In this document: positions 1 to 7,827 of the stretch, in pieces | Layout: every line of letters starts with the position of its first letter | Numbering within the stretch: the stretch's first letter is position 1 | DNA from: Candidatus Sulfotelmatobacter kueseliae | GTDB lineage: Bacteria; Acidobacteriota; Terriglobia; Terriglobales; Acidobacteriaceae | Direction of reading: 5' to 3' | DNA: 64,000 bases | Assembly: GCA_900290255.1 (NCBI GenBank) | Contig: OMOD01000159.1 | Coordinates: 1 to 64,000, forward strand | The notes under the pieces: generated by a model | What the model saw: only the letters and a program-made list of their open reading frames with translations | What the model was told of the DNA's origin: nothing | Databases searched by the model: none | Program-made: the position numbers and the translations under genes

Positions 1-165
1 AAGGCCGCGGCGCGAGCCGTGGTCTTTCTGGTGCGTCTTGAAGTGCTCCGTCAACTGGCCAATACGCTCGCTAAGCAGCGCGATCTGCACCTCGGGACTG
101 CCGGTGTCGGTCGCGTGCGTGCGATTGTGGTCAATAACGGATTTCTTTTGCTCTCTGGCTAGCAC
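1..165 (-). CDS. rpsO: 30S ribosomal protein S15 (N-terminal 55 residues, cut by window edge)
   Basis: S15 binds the central domain of 16S rRNA and the S6/S18 complex in the small subunit. Translating the minus strand from position 165 gives an uninterrupted frame to the window edge. It contains the family signature DTGSPEVQ at residues 20-27, followed by [18 protein letters not shown] and SRRGL. The full protein is normally about 89 residues, so about 34 C-terminal residues lie to the left of the window. I chose a GTG start at 163-165 because the N-terminus then aligns with other S15 proteins and an AGGAG lies about 12 nt upstream. No in-frame ATG is present nearby. Confidence 0.93.
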   Translation of the reverse strand, partial: MLAREQKKSVIDHNRTHATDTGSPEVQIALLSERIGQLTEHFKTHQKDHGSRRGL

Positions 166-324
166 TCGCCTGATGTGCTCCTGTTCTTAATCGTTTGTCT
201 ATGTGACAGTTAGAAGGATATCACGGGGGATTGGAGAGCGTAAAGAAGCGGAATCCGATGGATAGTGGCCGGGCACGGAAAACGTCCCGCCTGTCCCCAG
301 GTTTTCCTACGAGCCGCCTGAGAT

Positions 325-624
325 CTACTCCTCTACCTTTTCCCAGCCGACGTACACCGCTGTTACTTTACCGCTGTCGTCCTTGACGGGTTCAACATGC
401 TTCTCAAAGTGACAGTATTTGTTGCCAAGGGGGGCTTTTTCCCACTCGCAGTCGTGGGGTTTCTCTTGGACGTAGACCTTTTCGGTCGCTACATCATATT
501 CGATGGAATATCTGTACTTGTTTGGCAAGAGCCAAAACCAGACCACTGCGCCAATCACGGCCAGTACTACGAGGCACCCGAATCCATAACCCGGTGACGC
601 CGTTTCGTCCTTCTTGTCTGTCAT
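325..624 (-). CDS. small single-pass membrane protein, unknown function
   Basis: This 99-residue protein has a short charged N-terminus, one transmembrane helix at about residues 16-33, and a hydrophilic tail rich in Lys, Glu and Val. Two cysteines in the tail (in HDCEW and KYCHF) could form a disulfide if the tail is periplasmic. I recognise no family. The amino-acid composition is that of a real protein, and it is the only convincing frame between rpsO and the repeat-rich segment downstream. Its function and its partners are unknown. Confidence 0.6.
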   Translation of the reverse strand: MTDKKDETASPGYGFGCLVVLAVIGAVVWFWLLPNKYRYSIEYDVATEKVYVQEKPHDCEWEKAPLGNKYCHFEKHVEPVKDDSGKVTAVYVGWEKVEE

Positions 625-689
625 AAAGCGTCATTATTGTACTTTCGGCCTTTTTGTGCGAGTTTTGAAATTGGCGCGTGGCCCACCCA

Positions 690-786
690 AAAATCCCCAC
701 CCCTTCGACTCCCCCTCGCCGTGCTCGGGGTTCGCTCAGGGCAGGCCCCAACGTCGCAAAAGGCGCGACGTTAGGACGGGGCACGC
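690..786 (+). repeat. variable-stem hairpin (VSH) copy 1, with nested spacer
   Basis: The outer frame is AATCCCCACC ... GGACGGGGCAC. The inner palindrome is AACGTCGC / GCGACGTT around a short A-rich loop. The left arm is separated from the hairpin by a cccttcgact...gctcagggcagg insert that recurs elsewhere in the window (see the copies at 2096 and 27328). No gene is seen between 625 and 1569. That stretch holds only this copy and the next three. Confidence 0.75.
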
Positions 787-1170
787 AGCATTGGGCCGCG
801 AGTCGCGTGTCTGATCTTAGTTCTTGCGTTCCCTAGGCGTCTTTGCTCCAATAACAGAAGGCGCTATCAGAAAGCTCAAGCCAAAACGGCGAATTACCCC
901 AGCTCCCTGATGGGGGTAGGGGGAGGGTTTATCAGACCTCTGATTCGCTGATCCACGAAACCAACAATCAACCAAAATGAAGCGGTTAGTAACTTGGCTC
1001 ATCGCGGCTGAGGTCGTAGTCCTTCACGTCTACGAACTTTGGCACCTGACCCGGGTGTTGTTCTTTAATATCGCTTGCCGGTAGATCGTTGCCGGTAGTT
1101 TGTTGTTCGACCCCTTGGGGTTTTCTTTCCTAGGGGATCACGGACTGCGCCCAACAAATGCGGCGGTGTG

Positions 1171-1262
1171 GCGGGTGGCCCACACGACCGGTTTGCGAGA
1201 ATCGGGGTCAAAATCCCCACCCTCCTTCGCGCAGGACGCGAAGGAAGGATGGGGCACCCGCG
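1171..1262 (+). repeat. VSH copy 2, long form
   Basis: The hairpin has stem CCTTCGCG / CGCGAAGG inside the CCCCACC ... GGATGGGGCACCCGCG frame. It is preceded by about 37 bp (gcgggtggcccacacgacc and following, through gagaatcgggg) that are also present before the copy at 1311. The two copies form a direct repeat of about 91 bp with only a few mismatches. Confidence 0.8.
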
Positions 1263-1310
1263 ATTCCGTTCTTCATGCTGCATCGTGCCCACCCTTCGAA
1301 AATCGCGAAG

Positions 1311-1402
1311 GGCGGGTGGCCCACACGACCGGTTTACGAGAATCGGGGTCAAATTCCCCACCCTCCTTCGCACAGAACGCGAAGGAAGGATGGGGCACCC
1401 GC
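1311..1402 (+). repeat. VSH copy 3, long form
   Basis: This is a near-identical direct repeat of 1171-1262, sharing the leader and the stem CCTTCGC(a). The loop differs (cacagaa against cgcagga). A third relative carrying the end of the leader (gaccggttcacgggaatcgg) lies at 2872-2950, so the leader belongs to the element and not to the site. Confidence 0.8.
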
Positions 1403-1425
1403 GCCGCCGCGATCACAGCAATTCT

Positions 1426-1487
1426 CGCGGGTGCCCCGTCCTTGTCCCTGCGGGCTTTGCAGGGACAGGGCGGGGATTTTGACTCTG
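1426..1487 (-). repeat. VSH copy 4, inverted orientation
   Basis: Read on the minus strand this gives the same frame (aaaatcCCCGCCC ... GGACGGGGCACCCGC), with stem TGTCCCTGC / GCAGGGACA. It is the only clearly inverted copy. It sits 83 bp upstream of the RAYT start. Confidence 0.75.
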
Positions 1488-1569
1488 ACCGTTCCCAATC
1501 CCGGAACCTTCACAACCAAATGTTCACAGATCACAGACCCCGGGTTCGATCTCGGAGTACCGTCGCGCT

Positions 1570-2190
1570 ATGCCGTGGGGACTCAAGCGCTTCCAGCGGG
1601 CGCGATGTCTGCATTTCGTGACCTTCAGTTGTTACAACCGTGCTCCCCTGCTCGCCACGCCGCGATCTCGCGAGATTTTCGAGGAAACACTGGAGCGGGT
1701 GCGGCGCTGGTACGGCTTCTACGTCGCCGGATACGTCGTCATGCCCGAGCATGTTCATCTGCTGATCACGGAGCCCGAGCGGGGCAAGCTCTCCCTGGCG
1801 CTTCAAATGTTGAAGCAGAATGTCGCACGGCAGTTGCGCTTGCCGGAGGGCGGACCGTTCTGGTTGGAGCGCTATTACGACCTTAACGTCTGGAGCGAGA
1901 AGAAGCACATCGAGAAGCTGCGCTACATCCATCGCAACCCGGTGCGCCGCGGACTGGTCTCATGTCCGGAGGATTGGCCGTGGAGCAGCTTCCGTCACTA
2001 TGTTTCGGGCGTTGAGGGTGCGGTGGAAATAGAGTCGCAATGGACCGCACGGAAACGAGAACAGCTCGGGCTCAGGCCGCCTTTGGTGCTTCAAGATCAA
2101 ACTCCCCGCCCCTTCGACTGCGCTCAGGGCAGGCTCTGTCTCCGCAGAAAACGCGGAGACAAGGACGGGGCACCCGCAGGGATGAGATAA
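1570..2190 (+). CDS. REP-associated tyrosine transposase (RAYT, Y1/HUH family)
   Basis: RAYTs are single-copy relatives of IS200/IS605 transposases. They are thought to nick and mobilise short palindromic (REP) sequences. The HUH motif is visible as PEHVHLL (His61, His63). The expected catalytic tyrosine is Tyr119 in LRYIHRNPV, followed by the family hallmark DWPWSSFRHY at 135-144. The catalytic fold spans about residues 5-170. The last 30 or so residues are translated out of a palindromic repeat (2096-2178) that abuts the gene and supplies its stop, so they are unlikely to be functional. Hairpins lie on both sides (1426-1487 upstream, 2096-2254 downstream), which is the arrangement expected for a RAYT and its substrates. 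An ATG at 1570 gives the normal N-terminus. Confidence 0.9.
   Translation: MPWGLKRFQRARCLHFVTFSCYNRAPLLATPRSREIFEETLERVRRWYGFYVAGYVVMPEHVHLLITEPERGKLSLALQMLKQNVARQLRLPEGGPFWLERYYDLNVWSEKKHIEKLRYIHRNPVRRGLVSCPEDWPWSSFRHYVSGVEGAVEIESQWTARKREQLGLRPPLVLQDQTPRPFDCAQGRLCLRRKRGDKDGAPAGMR
2096..2178 (+). repeat. VSH copy 5, overlapping the RAYT 3' end
   Basis: The stem is GTCTCcGC.. / GCGGAGAC in the usual CCCCGCC ... GGACGGGGCACCCGC frame. The left arm is extended by the same ccttcgactgcgctcagggcagg insert as in copy 1. It is read through by the transposase frame. A left half-copy (gtcaaactccccgcccgg) follows at about 2200-2218. Confidence 0.75.
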
Positions 2191-2224
2191 GGGACAGGAA
2201 GTCAAACTCCCCGCCCGGCCGAGA

Positions 2225-2254
2225 TTTTCGCGGGCAGGAGTGCCCGCGCCACAT
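2225..2254 (+). repeat. C-type hairpin (cgcgggcaggagtgcccgcg)
   Basis: Stem CGCGGGCA / TGCCCGCG with an ggag-type loop, followed by ccaca. It recurs at 11980-12006, and with a changed stem at 2954-2983. Confidence 0.75.
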
Positions 2255-2255
2255 C

Positions 2256-2756
2256 TTACTCGGGCGTGTGCGCGTACTCGAATAGTTCTGTCTTCCCGCC
2301 GGTGCGTTCGAGCAGGACTTCGAGGGTGTTCTGGCTGGTCGAGCGGAAGGTGATTTTGGTTTCCTTGTCGGGACGCTGGAAGACGGCCTCGTTCGGTTTC
2401 CAGCTGACGAGCGGATAACTGTTGGCTTGCGCTTTCTCTTCCCATCCCACGAGGCCGGGATCGAAGTGCTTGAGGCGCAGCACGGGACCGGTGGCGGTCT
2501 GCTCAATGGTGAGGAACTCGTACATCTGGGCCTTGCCGTTCTTGATCTGGCGGAACATGCCGATCATGGTGTCGCCGCCGACCTCGCTCCAGTGCTCGTC
2601 GATGATGGTGCCGTTGGACTCGCCGCGATTATGGCCGCAGATGAAGGAAAGATCGTCGAGCTTGACTTCCGCCGGAGGTTTCGACTGCGCCAGCCCCACC
2701 ACGCCCCACAGCAGCAGGAATGCAATGACGATGACGCTTGCCGGATGGAATCTCAC
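2256..2756 (-). CDS. exported DUF6265-like protein
   Basis: A signal peptide covers about residues 1-22 (hydrophobic core VIVIAFLLLWGVVGLAQ). A roughly 140-residue domain follows that resembles the DUF6265 type, with a Cys/His near the start of the domain, EHW followed by GGDTMIGMFR, and a lipocalin-like beta-strand pattern. That family has no firm function. I chose GTG at 2754-2756 because an AGGGAG lies a few bases upstream and it places the signal peptide at the N-terminus; an upstream extension to 2828 runs into non-coding sequence. The gene ends against the C-type hairpin that follows the RAYT. Confidence 0.7.
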   Translation of the reverse strand: MRFHPASVIVIAFLLLWGVVGLAQSKPPAEVKLDDLSFICGHNRGESNGTIIDEHWSEVGGDTMIGMFRQIKNGKAQMYEFLTIEQTATGPVLRLKHFDPGLVGWEEKAQANSYPLVSWKPNEAVFQRPDKETKITFRSTSQNTLEVLLERTGGKTELFEYAHTPE

Positions 2757-2871
2757 AATAATCTCCCTTGGCGGGATTCTAGCGCGGGCGTGGCGGCCTG
2801 CCACGTAACCAGTAAGGGACGTGGCCACGGGCGGCCCATCCTATCCGTCCCATCTATGGTCGCGAGATGAA

Positions 2872-2950
2872 TCGACCGGTTCACGGGAATCGGGGTCAAC
2901 ATCCCCACCCTCCTTCGCACAGGACGCGAAGGAAGGATGGGGCACCCGGC
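2872..2950 (+). repeat. VSH copy 6
   Basis: It has the partial leader (gaccggttcacgggaatcgg) and stem CCTTCGC / GCGAAGG in the standard frame. It lies between two minus-strand genes, directly followed by a C-type hairpin. Confidence 0.8.
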
Positions 2951-2953
2951 GAA

Positions 2954-2983
2954 TTTTCGCGGACACGAGTGTCCGCGCCACAC
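2954..2983 (+). repeat. C-type hairpin with changed stem
   Basis: Stem CGCGGACAC / GTGTCCGCG, compared with CGCGGGCA / TGCCCGCG in the other two copies. The paired bases changed together. Confidence 0.7.
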
Positions 2984-2986
2984 AGG

Positions 2987-4360
2987 CTACGGGTCGAGGC
3001 AGGATTCGGGCGATTGCAGGTCGCGGTGGAACGCCATCTTCAAAGGCTCGAGGCCCTTGTCGGTGTAGAGATAAGGCGCGATGGTGGTCGACGCAGTCGC
3101 GGGGGAATGAGCGCCGGAGGACTGGGTTTGATCAGACTGGATGTCGTAGGAATGGACGAGTAACTCCGCCCAGCCATCCGAATCGGCGTCGAATTCGTTG
3201 AGGATGGTCTGGAAATCGAGGCGGTCGCCGAGCGAAGCGGGAGCCTCGCCTTGGCGCATGGCTAACGACCAGCTGGAATCGGACCAGAGAAGAACGGGCT
3301 GAGTATCCGGTGAACCTGCTTTCTGGGATTCCGGCTTCGGCCACTCGGCCTGAAACCATGCCGTCATGAGGAACGCGGGAGCGTCGTTCAATTTCCATCG
3401 GGCGCGGACGTAGAGACGCGGTGCGCCATCGGGCGTGAGACGGTAGGCGTGAAGATCGTAGTCGAGGGTGCCTTCGCCGCGGGCCAGGCCCTGGTCGGCA
3501 TGGATCCACTCTTTCAAGCGCGGGCGGGCGTTGCCGACGGGCAATTCTGCTGCCGAGGCGCCGGGGCTGTGGGCGTTGGCCAGCAGGCGGGCGTCGATGT
3601 CGGAGACTTCCTGCTGCATGCGCTGGTTGAGTTGCTGCTCGATCTCGTGGGCAAGCGACGGCGGAGTTTTCCAATCCGGAAATTCGCCAATGTGTGCAGC
3701 GATGGGCGAGTCAACGGGCGCAACCGCGGCGTTACGAACCAGGAAATAGTCGTGGCCGGAGGCAGCGAAGGCGTGCTGTTGATCGGGCGGAATGGAAGCC
3801 AGAAAGCCCATGCCCAGCGAACATCCCGCGGGAGCGATCACGGTGCGCTCGATGGCGACGGGGATGGTGGTTGTGGCCGAGAGGCTGAGGATCCACTGCT
3901 CTCCCGGCTGCGTCTTCTGCACGATCGCAGGGAAGAAGTGCAGCGCCTGGGAATCGGGCTCCCACAATTCCTGGAGCCCGGCCAGTGGCGCGGCAGGATT
4001 GGCGGGCGCTGAGACTCTTGTGGGCTGGCCACCGGAGCGCATGAGGGGAGAAGCGGAGAATCTGGATTCAGTGTTGGTAGTGACCACAAAGACGATGTGG
4101 TTCTGGTCGTAACGCGCCGCTACGAATGCGGGCCCGGCGGCGTTGAGACGGGCCTCGGCGAGATGAGGCTGGGCCTTGGCGTATTCCTCGGCCTCCAGGG
4201 CGCGCCGCTCCTTGAATTTGCGCATCTCCTCGTGCTGGATGTGCTCGAGGATGGGGCCGTCGGCGGGGCGCTGGCCAATCGACCAACGATAGGCCGACCA
4301 CATCACGAGCAAATAAAGCCCAACGGCCATGGCTGCCCATTTGCGGTTCTTGCGGCGCAT
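2987..4360 (-). CDS. membrane-anchored protein of unknown function
   Basis: The protein has 457 residues. A basic N-terminus is followed by one transmembrane helix (about residues 9-25), then a short helical stretch rich in Glu/Lys/Ala (about 38-75) and a large presumably periplasmic domain with many beta-strand-like segments. Near the C-terminus FDADSDGWAELLVHSYD resembles a calcium-binding or FG-GAP-like Asp-rich loop. I recognise no family with confidence. The gene is a single clean frame with good composition and its own ATG. The next gene on the same strand (4663-5397) is 300 bp upstream, across a repeat-like spacer. Confidence 0.7.
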   Translation of the reverse strand: MRRKNRKWAAMAVGLYLLVMWSAYRWSIGQRPADGPILEHIQHEEMRKFKERRALEAEEYAKAQPHLAEARLNAAGPAFVAARYDQNHIVFVVTTNTESRFSASPLMRSGGQPTRVSAPANPAAPLAGLQELWEPDSQALHFFPAIVQKTQPGEQWILSLSATTTIPVAIERTVIAPAGCSLGMGFLASIPPDQQHAFAASGHDYFLVRNAAVAPVDSPIAAHIGEFPDWKTPPSLAHEIEQQLNQRMQQEVSDIDARLLANAHSPGASAAELPVGNARPRLKEWIHADQGLARGEGTLDYDLHAYRLTPDGAPRLYVRARWKLNDAPAFLMTAWFQAEWPKPESQKAGSPDTQPVLLWSDSSWSLAMRQGEAPASLGDRLDFQTILNEFDADSDGWAELLVHSYDIQSDQTQSSGAHSPATASTTIAPYLYTDKGLEPLKMAFHRDLQSPESCLDP

Positions 4361-4489
4361 CGTTTCTCCGACAGGGAACTATTTGAAATGTAACCCGGTC
4401 GCGGTCCGGGGCGGGAGTGACTTTGGTTTTGCGTAGTGGTTCAGTTTTGAGTTTTATCCTCCTGCAGGCGCCGTCCCGAAGGCCGCGCG

Positions 4490-4625
4490 CTTTCTCGGTA
4501 GACCCTCGGCTTCAGCCGGGGGCTCGCGAAGCGAGCGGGCCGAGGGATCTGGCGCGCACCACCGAGACGCCCCGCGCGAGATCCCTCGCTCCGCCTGAAA
4601 AGCGGCTGCGCTCGGGATGACGCCG
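4490..4625 (+). repeat. intergenic palindromic segment
   Basis: Nested inverted repeats are seen: ctcggcttcagccggggg, gctcgcgaagcgagc, and gatccctcgctccgcctg pairing with parts of cgagggatctggcgcgc. There is no coding signal. This is a typical dispersed intergenic element and fills most of 4361-4662. Confidence 0.5.
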
Positions 4626-4662
4626 TCGAGGAAGGTGAAGATGGTCAAAATTCAAACTGCGC

Positions 4663-5397
4663 CTAGAACTTGTAGCCAAAGCCGACGGAAATGATCGGAT
4701 ACTCCTTGAAGAAGCGCATGCTGTTGTTGATTTTGTTTTGCTCCGACAGGATATTGGCCTGAACCGTGGAGTCGCTGGCGATAGTGCGGCAGTTGGTGCC
4801 ATCGGTGTTGCACACGTTTCCCGCCAGATTCAATGCGGCTTTGGGAGAGCCCTGGAAGGCGACGCCGAGCTCAACCGGAATGCTGAAGTGTTTGGAAGAC
4901 TTGCGCGGAACCAGGTTGCCCCAGCCAATCGTGGCCATGGGCGCGGCCTGGTTGAACTTGATGTTTCCGTTGCCGGTGACGGGAACACTGAGGTCGCTAA
5001 GATAACTCGTTCCGCCCAGGCTGAAGGTCTGATTGCCGGGTACCGAGGCGTTGGCGGTGATGGGTGTGCCGGCATAGATCAGCACGCCGGGGCTGACATG
5101 GAAGGCGCCGGCAAAGGGGAAGATGTCGTAGTGCGCTTCCACGGTTTTGAAACTGAGCTGGCCGTCGTAGGCGACGCCGTCTTTGTTGAATGTGCGGCTG
5201 TAGCTGAACATATTGAAACCGGCGCGGACGTTGGTGCGATGGGTAACGCGCGCCGCCGCTTCGACGCCTCCGCCCAGAAGAGATCCCTTCACGCCGATAC
5301 CGAAGCTGCCTGAGTCTGCTTTGGACTGACCATAACTAACGGCTGCCAGCAGCACAGTGCACACGGAAATCCCACAGTGACGAACCACTTTCTTCAT
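4663..5397 (-). CDS. outer-membrane beta-barrel protein
   Basis: The protein has 244 residues with a signal peptide (about 1-23, ending SYGQ). Alternating hydrophobic strands follow, and the last residue is Phe (GFGYKF), the usual C-terminal signature for BamA-dependent insertion. A loop with two cysteines (NVCNTDGTNC) is probably extracellular. The strand number fits a small barrel of about 8-10 strands, but no specific family is recognised. The start is the ATG preceded by gaggagatgag. Function is unknown; porin-like or structural roles are both possible. Confidence 0.7.
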   Translation of the reverse strand: MKKVVRHCGISVCTVLLAAVSYGQSKADSGSFGIGVKGSLLGGGVEAAARVTHRTNVRAGFNMFSYSRTFNKDGVAYDGQLSFKTVEAHYDIFPFAGAFHVSPGVLIYAGTPITANASVPGNQTFSLGGTSYLSDLSVPVTGNGNIKFNQAAPMATIGWGNLVPRKSSKHFSIPVELGVAFQGSPKAALNLAGNVCNTDGTNCRTIASDSTVQANILSEQNKINNSMRFFKEYPIISVGFGYKF

Positions 5398-5564
5398 CTC
5401 ATCTCCTCAATTTGGTTGCATATTTCAAGAAAAGTGCCTGAAGCTAGCATTCGCTGAGTGAGAATGAAGATCAACGCACGAAAGTAATGGCTCGGGCACA
5501 AAAGGAGGAAAAGAGCGGGGGGCGATGCCGCGACTTGGCAGAGGCTGGAGAGCGCCGCAATCGC

Positions 5565-6413
5565 TCAGAGCGATTCGCTGTGCTGTTGCGTGAGAGTGAA
5601 GTTGACCTGAACTTGAGTCTCGACTTCGATCGCCTGGCCATTCAGCAAGAAAGGTTTGTACTTCCATTGCTTGACCCCTTCCATGGCGGCGGGAGCGAGC
5701 AGGGGATGGCCGCTGATGAGTTCGACGTGGTAAACGTTGCCTTCCTTGTCGATGTTCACTTTCAGCACGACCGTGCCTTGAATGTGTTGCTCGCGGGCTT
5801 CGGGCGGATATTGCGGAGCGACCTTGTTCTGGATGAGGGCCGCTTCAATGTTGGCGGAAACCCGTACGCGTCGCAGAGTCGCGGGGTGGTTGGCGTCGCC
5901 GGGAGTGGCTGGGGCGATGACGCCCCCGATCACGCCAGTTTGGACTCCTTGCAGAGGCTTGCTCCCCGGGATGCCGCCCGGGACTTGTCCCGGCCCGGTA
6001 CCGGGAGCGTTGTCGTCCGGTGCCGCCGGCGTGGGTTCGCCCTCGAGTTTGAAGATCACCTGGACGTTGGTCTCAACGTCGACCGGTTCGCCGTTCACCA
6101 GATAAGGCTGGTACTTCCATTGGCGCACGGCGTCCATAGCGGCGGGCGAAAGCATGGGATGGCCATTGACCAGTTGCACTTCGAAAACGTTTCCCGATTT
6201 GTCGATCACCACTTTCAGAATGACCGTGCCCTGGATACGCGCCTGCCGCGCCAGCGGAGGATAGACGGGCGCGACCCTTTTTACGAGCACGCCGCGCATT
6301 ACGTCGCCGGAGACCTGAATGTGCTCGGGAGCCGTTTCCTGAGGCGCAGCCAGCGACAGGCAGCAGCTCAGGACGATCAATGCAGGGAATAATGCAGCCA
6401 GCCGCAAAGTCAT
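5565..6413 (-). CDS. periplasmic protein with two tandem TonB C-terminal domains
   Basis: TonB C-terminal domains contact the TonB box of outer-membrane receptors. This 282-residue protein carries two, at about residues 28-125 and 185-275. Each has the motif YPPxARxxxIQGTVxLKVxIDKxGNV and ends with an AMDAVRQWKY/AMEGVKQWKY block. A Pro/Gly-rich linker joins them. The N-terminus looks like a cleavable signal peptide (LRLAALFPALIVLSCCLSLA), not the Pro-rich transmembrane anchor of a true TonB, so energy transduction through ExbBD is doubtful. The ATG at 6413 was chosen for its upstream GCGAGG and because it starts the signal peptide. No exbB/exbD is nearby. Confidence 0.8.
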   Translation of the reverse strand: MTLRLAALFPALIVLSCCLSLAAPQETAPEHIQVSGDVMRGVLVKRVAPVYPPLARQARIQGTVILKVVIDKSGNVFEVQLVNGHPMLSPAAMDAVRQWKYQPYLVNGEPVDVETNVQVIFKLEGEPTPAAPDDNAPGTGPGQVPGGIPGSKPLQGVQTGVIGGVIAPATPGDANHPATLRRVRVSANIEAALIQNKVAPQYPPEAREQHIQGTVVLKVNIDKEGNVYHVELISGHPLLAPAAMEGVKQWKYKPFLLNGQAIEVETQVQVNFTLTQQHSESL

Positions 6414-6527
6414 GGGAAACCTCGCCTTCAGTATGGGAAACAGCCGATCCAAGTTTGTCCCATACGAGTTAGCTCCAAAGGGCCTCGCAGATATCGTAAG
6501 CTATAAGTGTAGACATGAGGAGGTAGT

Positions 6528-7724
6528 GTGCGCTGCCCTCGTTGCGGCAATGAGAATCCGGCAACTCACCGCTTCTGCGGCATGTGCGGCACGTCGCTAT
6601 TGCAAGCGGCCGTCCCGGCCCCGGCTGGCCCGGCGGCAAAGCCTCCGGCCCCGGCGCCGGCGGCAGTGCCGACGGCGGCAAGTGCCGGACCATCTGCCGG
6701 TCCACCCGCCGTCTCACCCGCCGCTCCAGCGCAGCGGGTTCAGGCGGCGCCCTCGGCGGAGCCAGTCATCAGCGGGCCCTCGTTCCTCGGGCTGAACCAG
6801 CCCGCGCCTGCGGCACGGCGCACGAACCCACTGAGCATCGATCCGCATGCGGGGCCGAGCTCGAGCAATCTCGATTATTTGCTGCAAGACGACGAGGAGC
6901 CAAAACGCGGCGGGGCATGGAAGTTCGTTCTGATTGTGATCGCGCTGGCCCTGGCCGGCGGGTTTGGTTATCTGCACTGGAAGAATCAAAGTGTGCCGCA
7001 ATTGGGAGCGGGAGCGAATAAGCCAGCGGCTGCCGCGCAAAGCTCGGACGCGTCGGATAGCAGTTCGCCGGCACCATCTTCTTCGGCAGCATCTCCGGCT
7101 GCGGCCCCGAGCCAGCCGGCATCGGCGCCCGGAGGAACGGGGGCGGCTGGGGCTAGTCCTGCTGCTGCGGCCCCGGCGTCGGCTGCGCCGGCTTCTTCTG
7201 TAAGCCCAGCGGCGAACCCGGCGGCCACGAGCGCACAGCCGAATTCCGCACCGGATTCGGGCGCGAGCGGAGCCGGTGGCGCTGGTTCTGCCACGCCGCA
7301 ACCTGCCGCTGCGGGCGGTGCTGCGGCGAATACTCCGAATAGCGCACCGCCTGCGGGCGCGCCCGAGTCTGCTCCCGCCCAGCTGCCAGCCAAGCCACGC
7401 GCGACCATCCCGGCCAGAGTGACTGATCCGGTAGCCGAAGCACAGAAATACATCTACGGAAAAGGAATGCCGCAGGACTGCGATCGCGGCTTACGCATTT
7501 TGAAACCGGCAGTCAATCAGGGCAATCCCAAGGCCATGATCGAGATGGGCGCGCTGTACTCGGCGGGCTTGTGCACGCCGCGTGATCTTCCCACGGCGTA
7601 CCGCTGGTTTGCGCTGGCGCTGCGCAAGGATCCGAACAACGAGTCGCTGCAGGCGGATCTGAATAAGCTGTGGGGCGAAATGACGCAGCCGGAGCGGCAA
7701 CTGGCGATCAAGCTGAGCCAGTGA
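6528..7724 (+). CDS. zinc-ribbon, single-TM protein with C-terminal Sel1 repeats
   Basis: The protein has 398 residues. A zinc-ribbon lies at the N-terminus (CPRCGNENPATHRFCGMCG; Cys 3, 6, 17, 20), followed by an Ala/Pro-rich stretch. One transmembrane helix comes next (FVLIVIALALAGGFGYLHW, about residues 130-148), then a second long Ala/Ser/Pro-rich low-complexity linker. The C-terminus has Sel1-like repeats (AQKYIYGKGMPQDCDRGL, AMIEMGALYSAGLCTPRDLPTAYRWF). Sel1 repeats usually mediate protein-protein contacts. The GTG start at 6528 is set by a GAGGAGGT just upstream and by the zinc-ribbon. The topology suggests a cytoplasmic sensor head and a periplasmic scaffold, which is inference. Confidence 0.8.
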   Translation: MRCPRCGNENPATHRFCGMCGTSLLQAAVPAPAGPAAKPPAPAPAAVPTAASAGPSAGPPAVSPAAPAQRVQAAPSAEPVISGPSFLGLNQPAPAARRTNPLSIDPHAGPSSSNLDYLLQDDEEPKRGGAWKFVLIVIALALAGGFGYLHWKNQSVPQLGAGANKPAAAAQSSDASDSSSPAPSSSAASPAAAPSQPASAPGGTGAAGASPAAAAPASAAPASSVSPAANPAATSAQPNSAPDSGASGAGGAGSATPQPAAAGGAAANTPNSAPPAGAPESAPAQLPAKPRATIPARVTDPVAEAQKYIYGKGMPQDCDRGLRILKPAVNQGNPKAMIEMGALYSAGLCTPRDLPTAYRWFALALRKDPNNESLQADLNKLWGEMTQPERQLAIKLSQ

Positions 7725-7735
7725 GGAAAGCAAAC

Positions 7736-7787
7736 AATCCCCATCCTAACGTCGCAAAAAGCGCAACGTTAGGATGAGGCACCCGGC
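7736..7787 (+). repeat. VSH copy 7
   Basis: Stem CCTAACGTcGC / GCgcAACGTTAGG with a 2-nt bulge, loop aaaaa, and frame slightly decayed (GGATGAGGCACCCGG). It lies between the Sel1 protein and the HD-GYP gene. Confidence 0.7.
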
Positions 7788-7827
7788 GCGCTGCCGGACC
7801 GCGCTAGGCTGAAAAGGGGAGGTTAGG

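Noticed and set aside
1171-1402. CRISPR-like array
   Set aside because: Only two long direct copies with an internal palindrome and no regular spacers; they are mobile hairpin elements.
1100-1886. Overlapping plus-strand frames of 173 and 242 codons
   Set aside because: Their sequence is made from the hairpin repeats (recurring HTTGLRESGS and PPSFAQDAKEGWGT blocks) and from the antiparallel or shifted frame of the RAYT gene.
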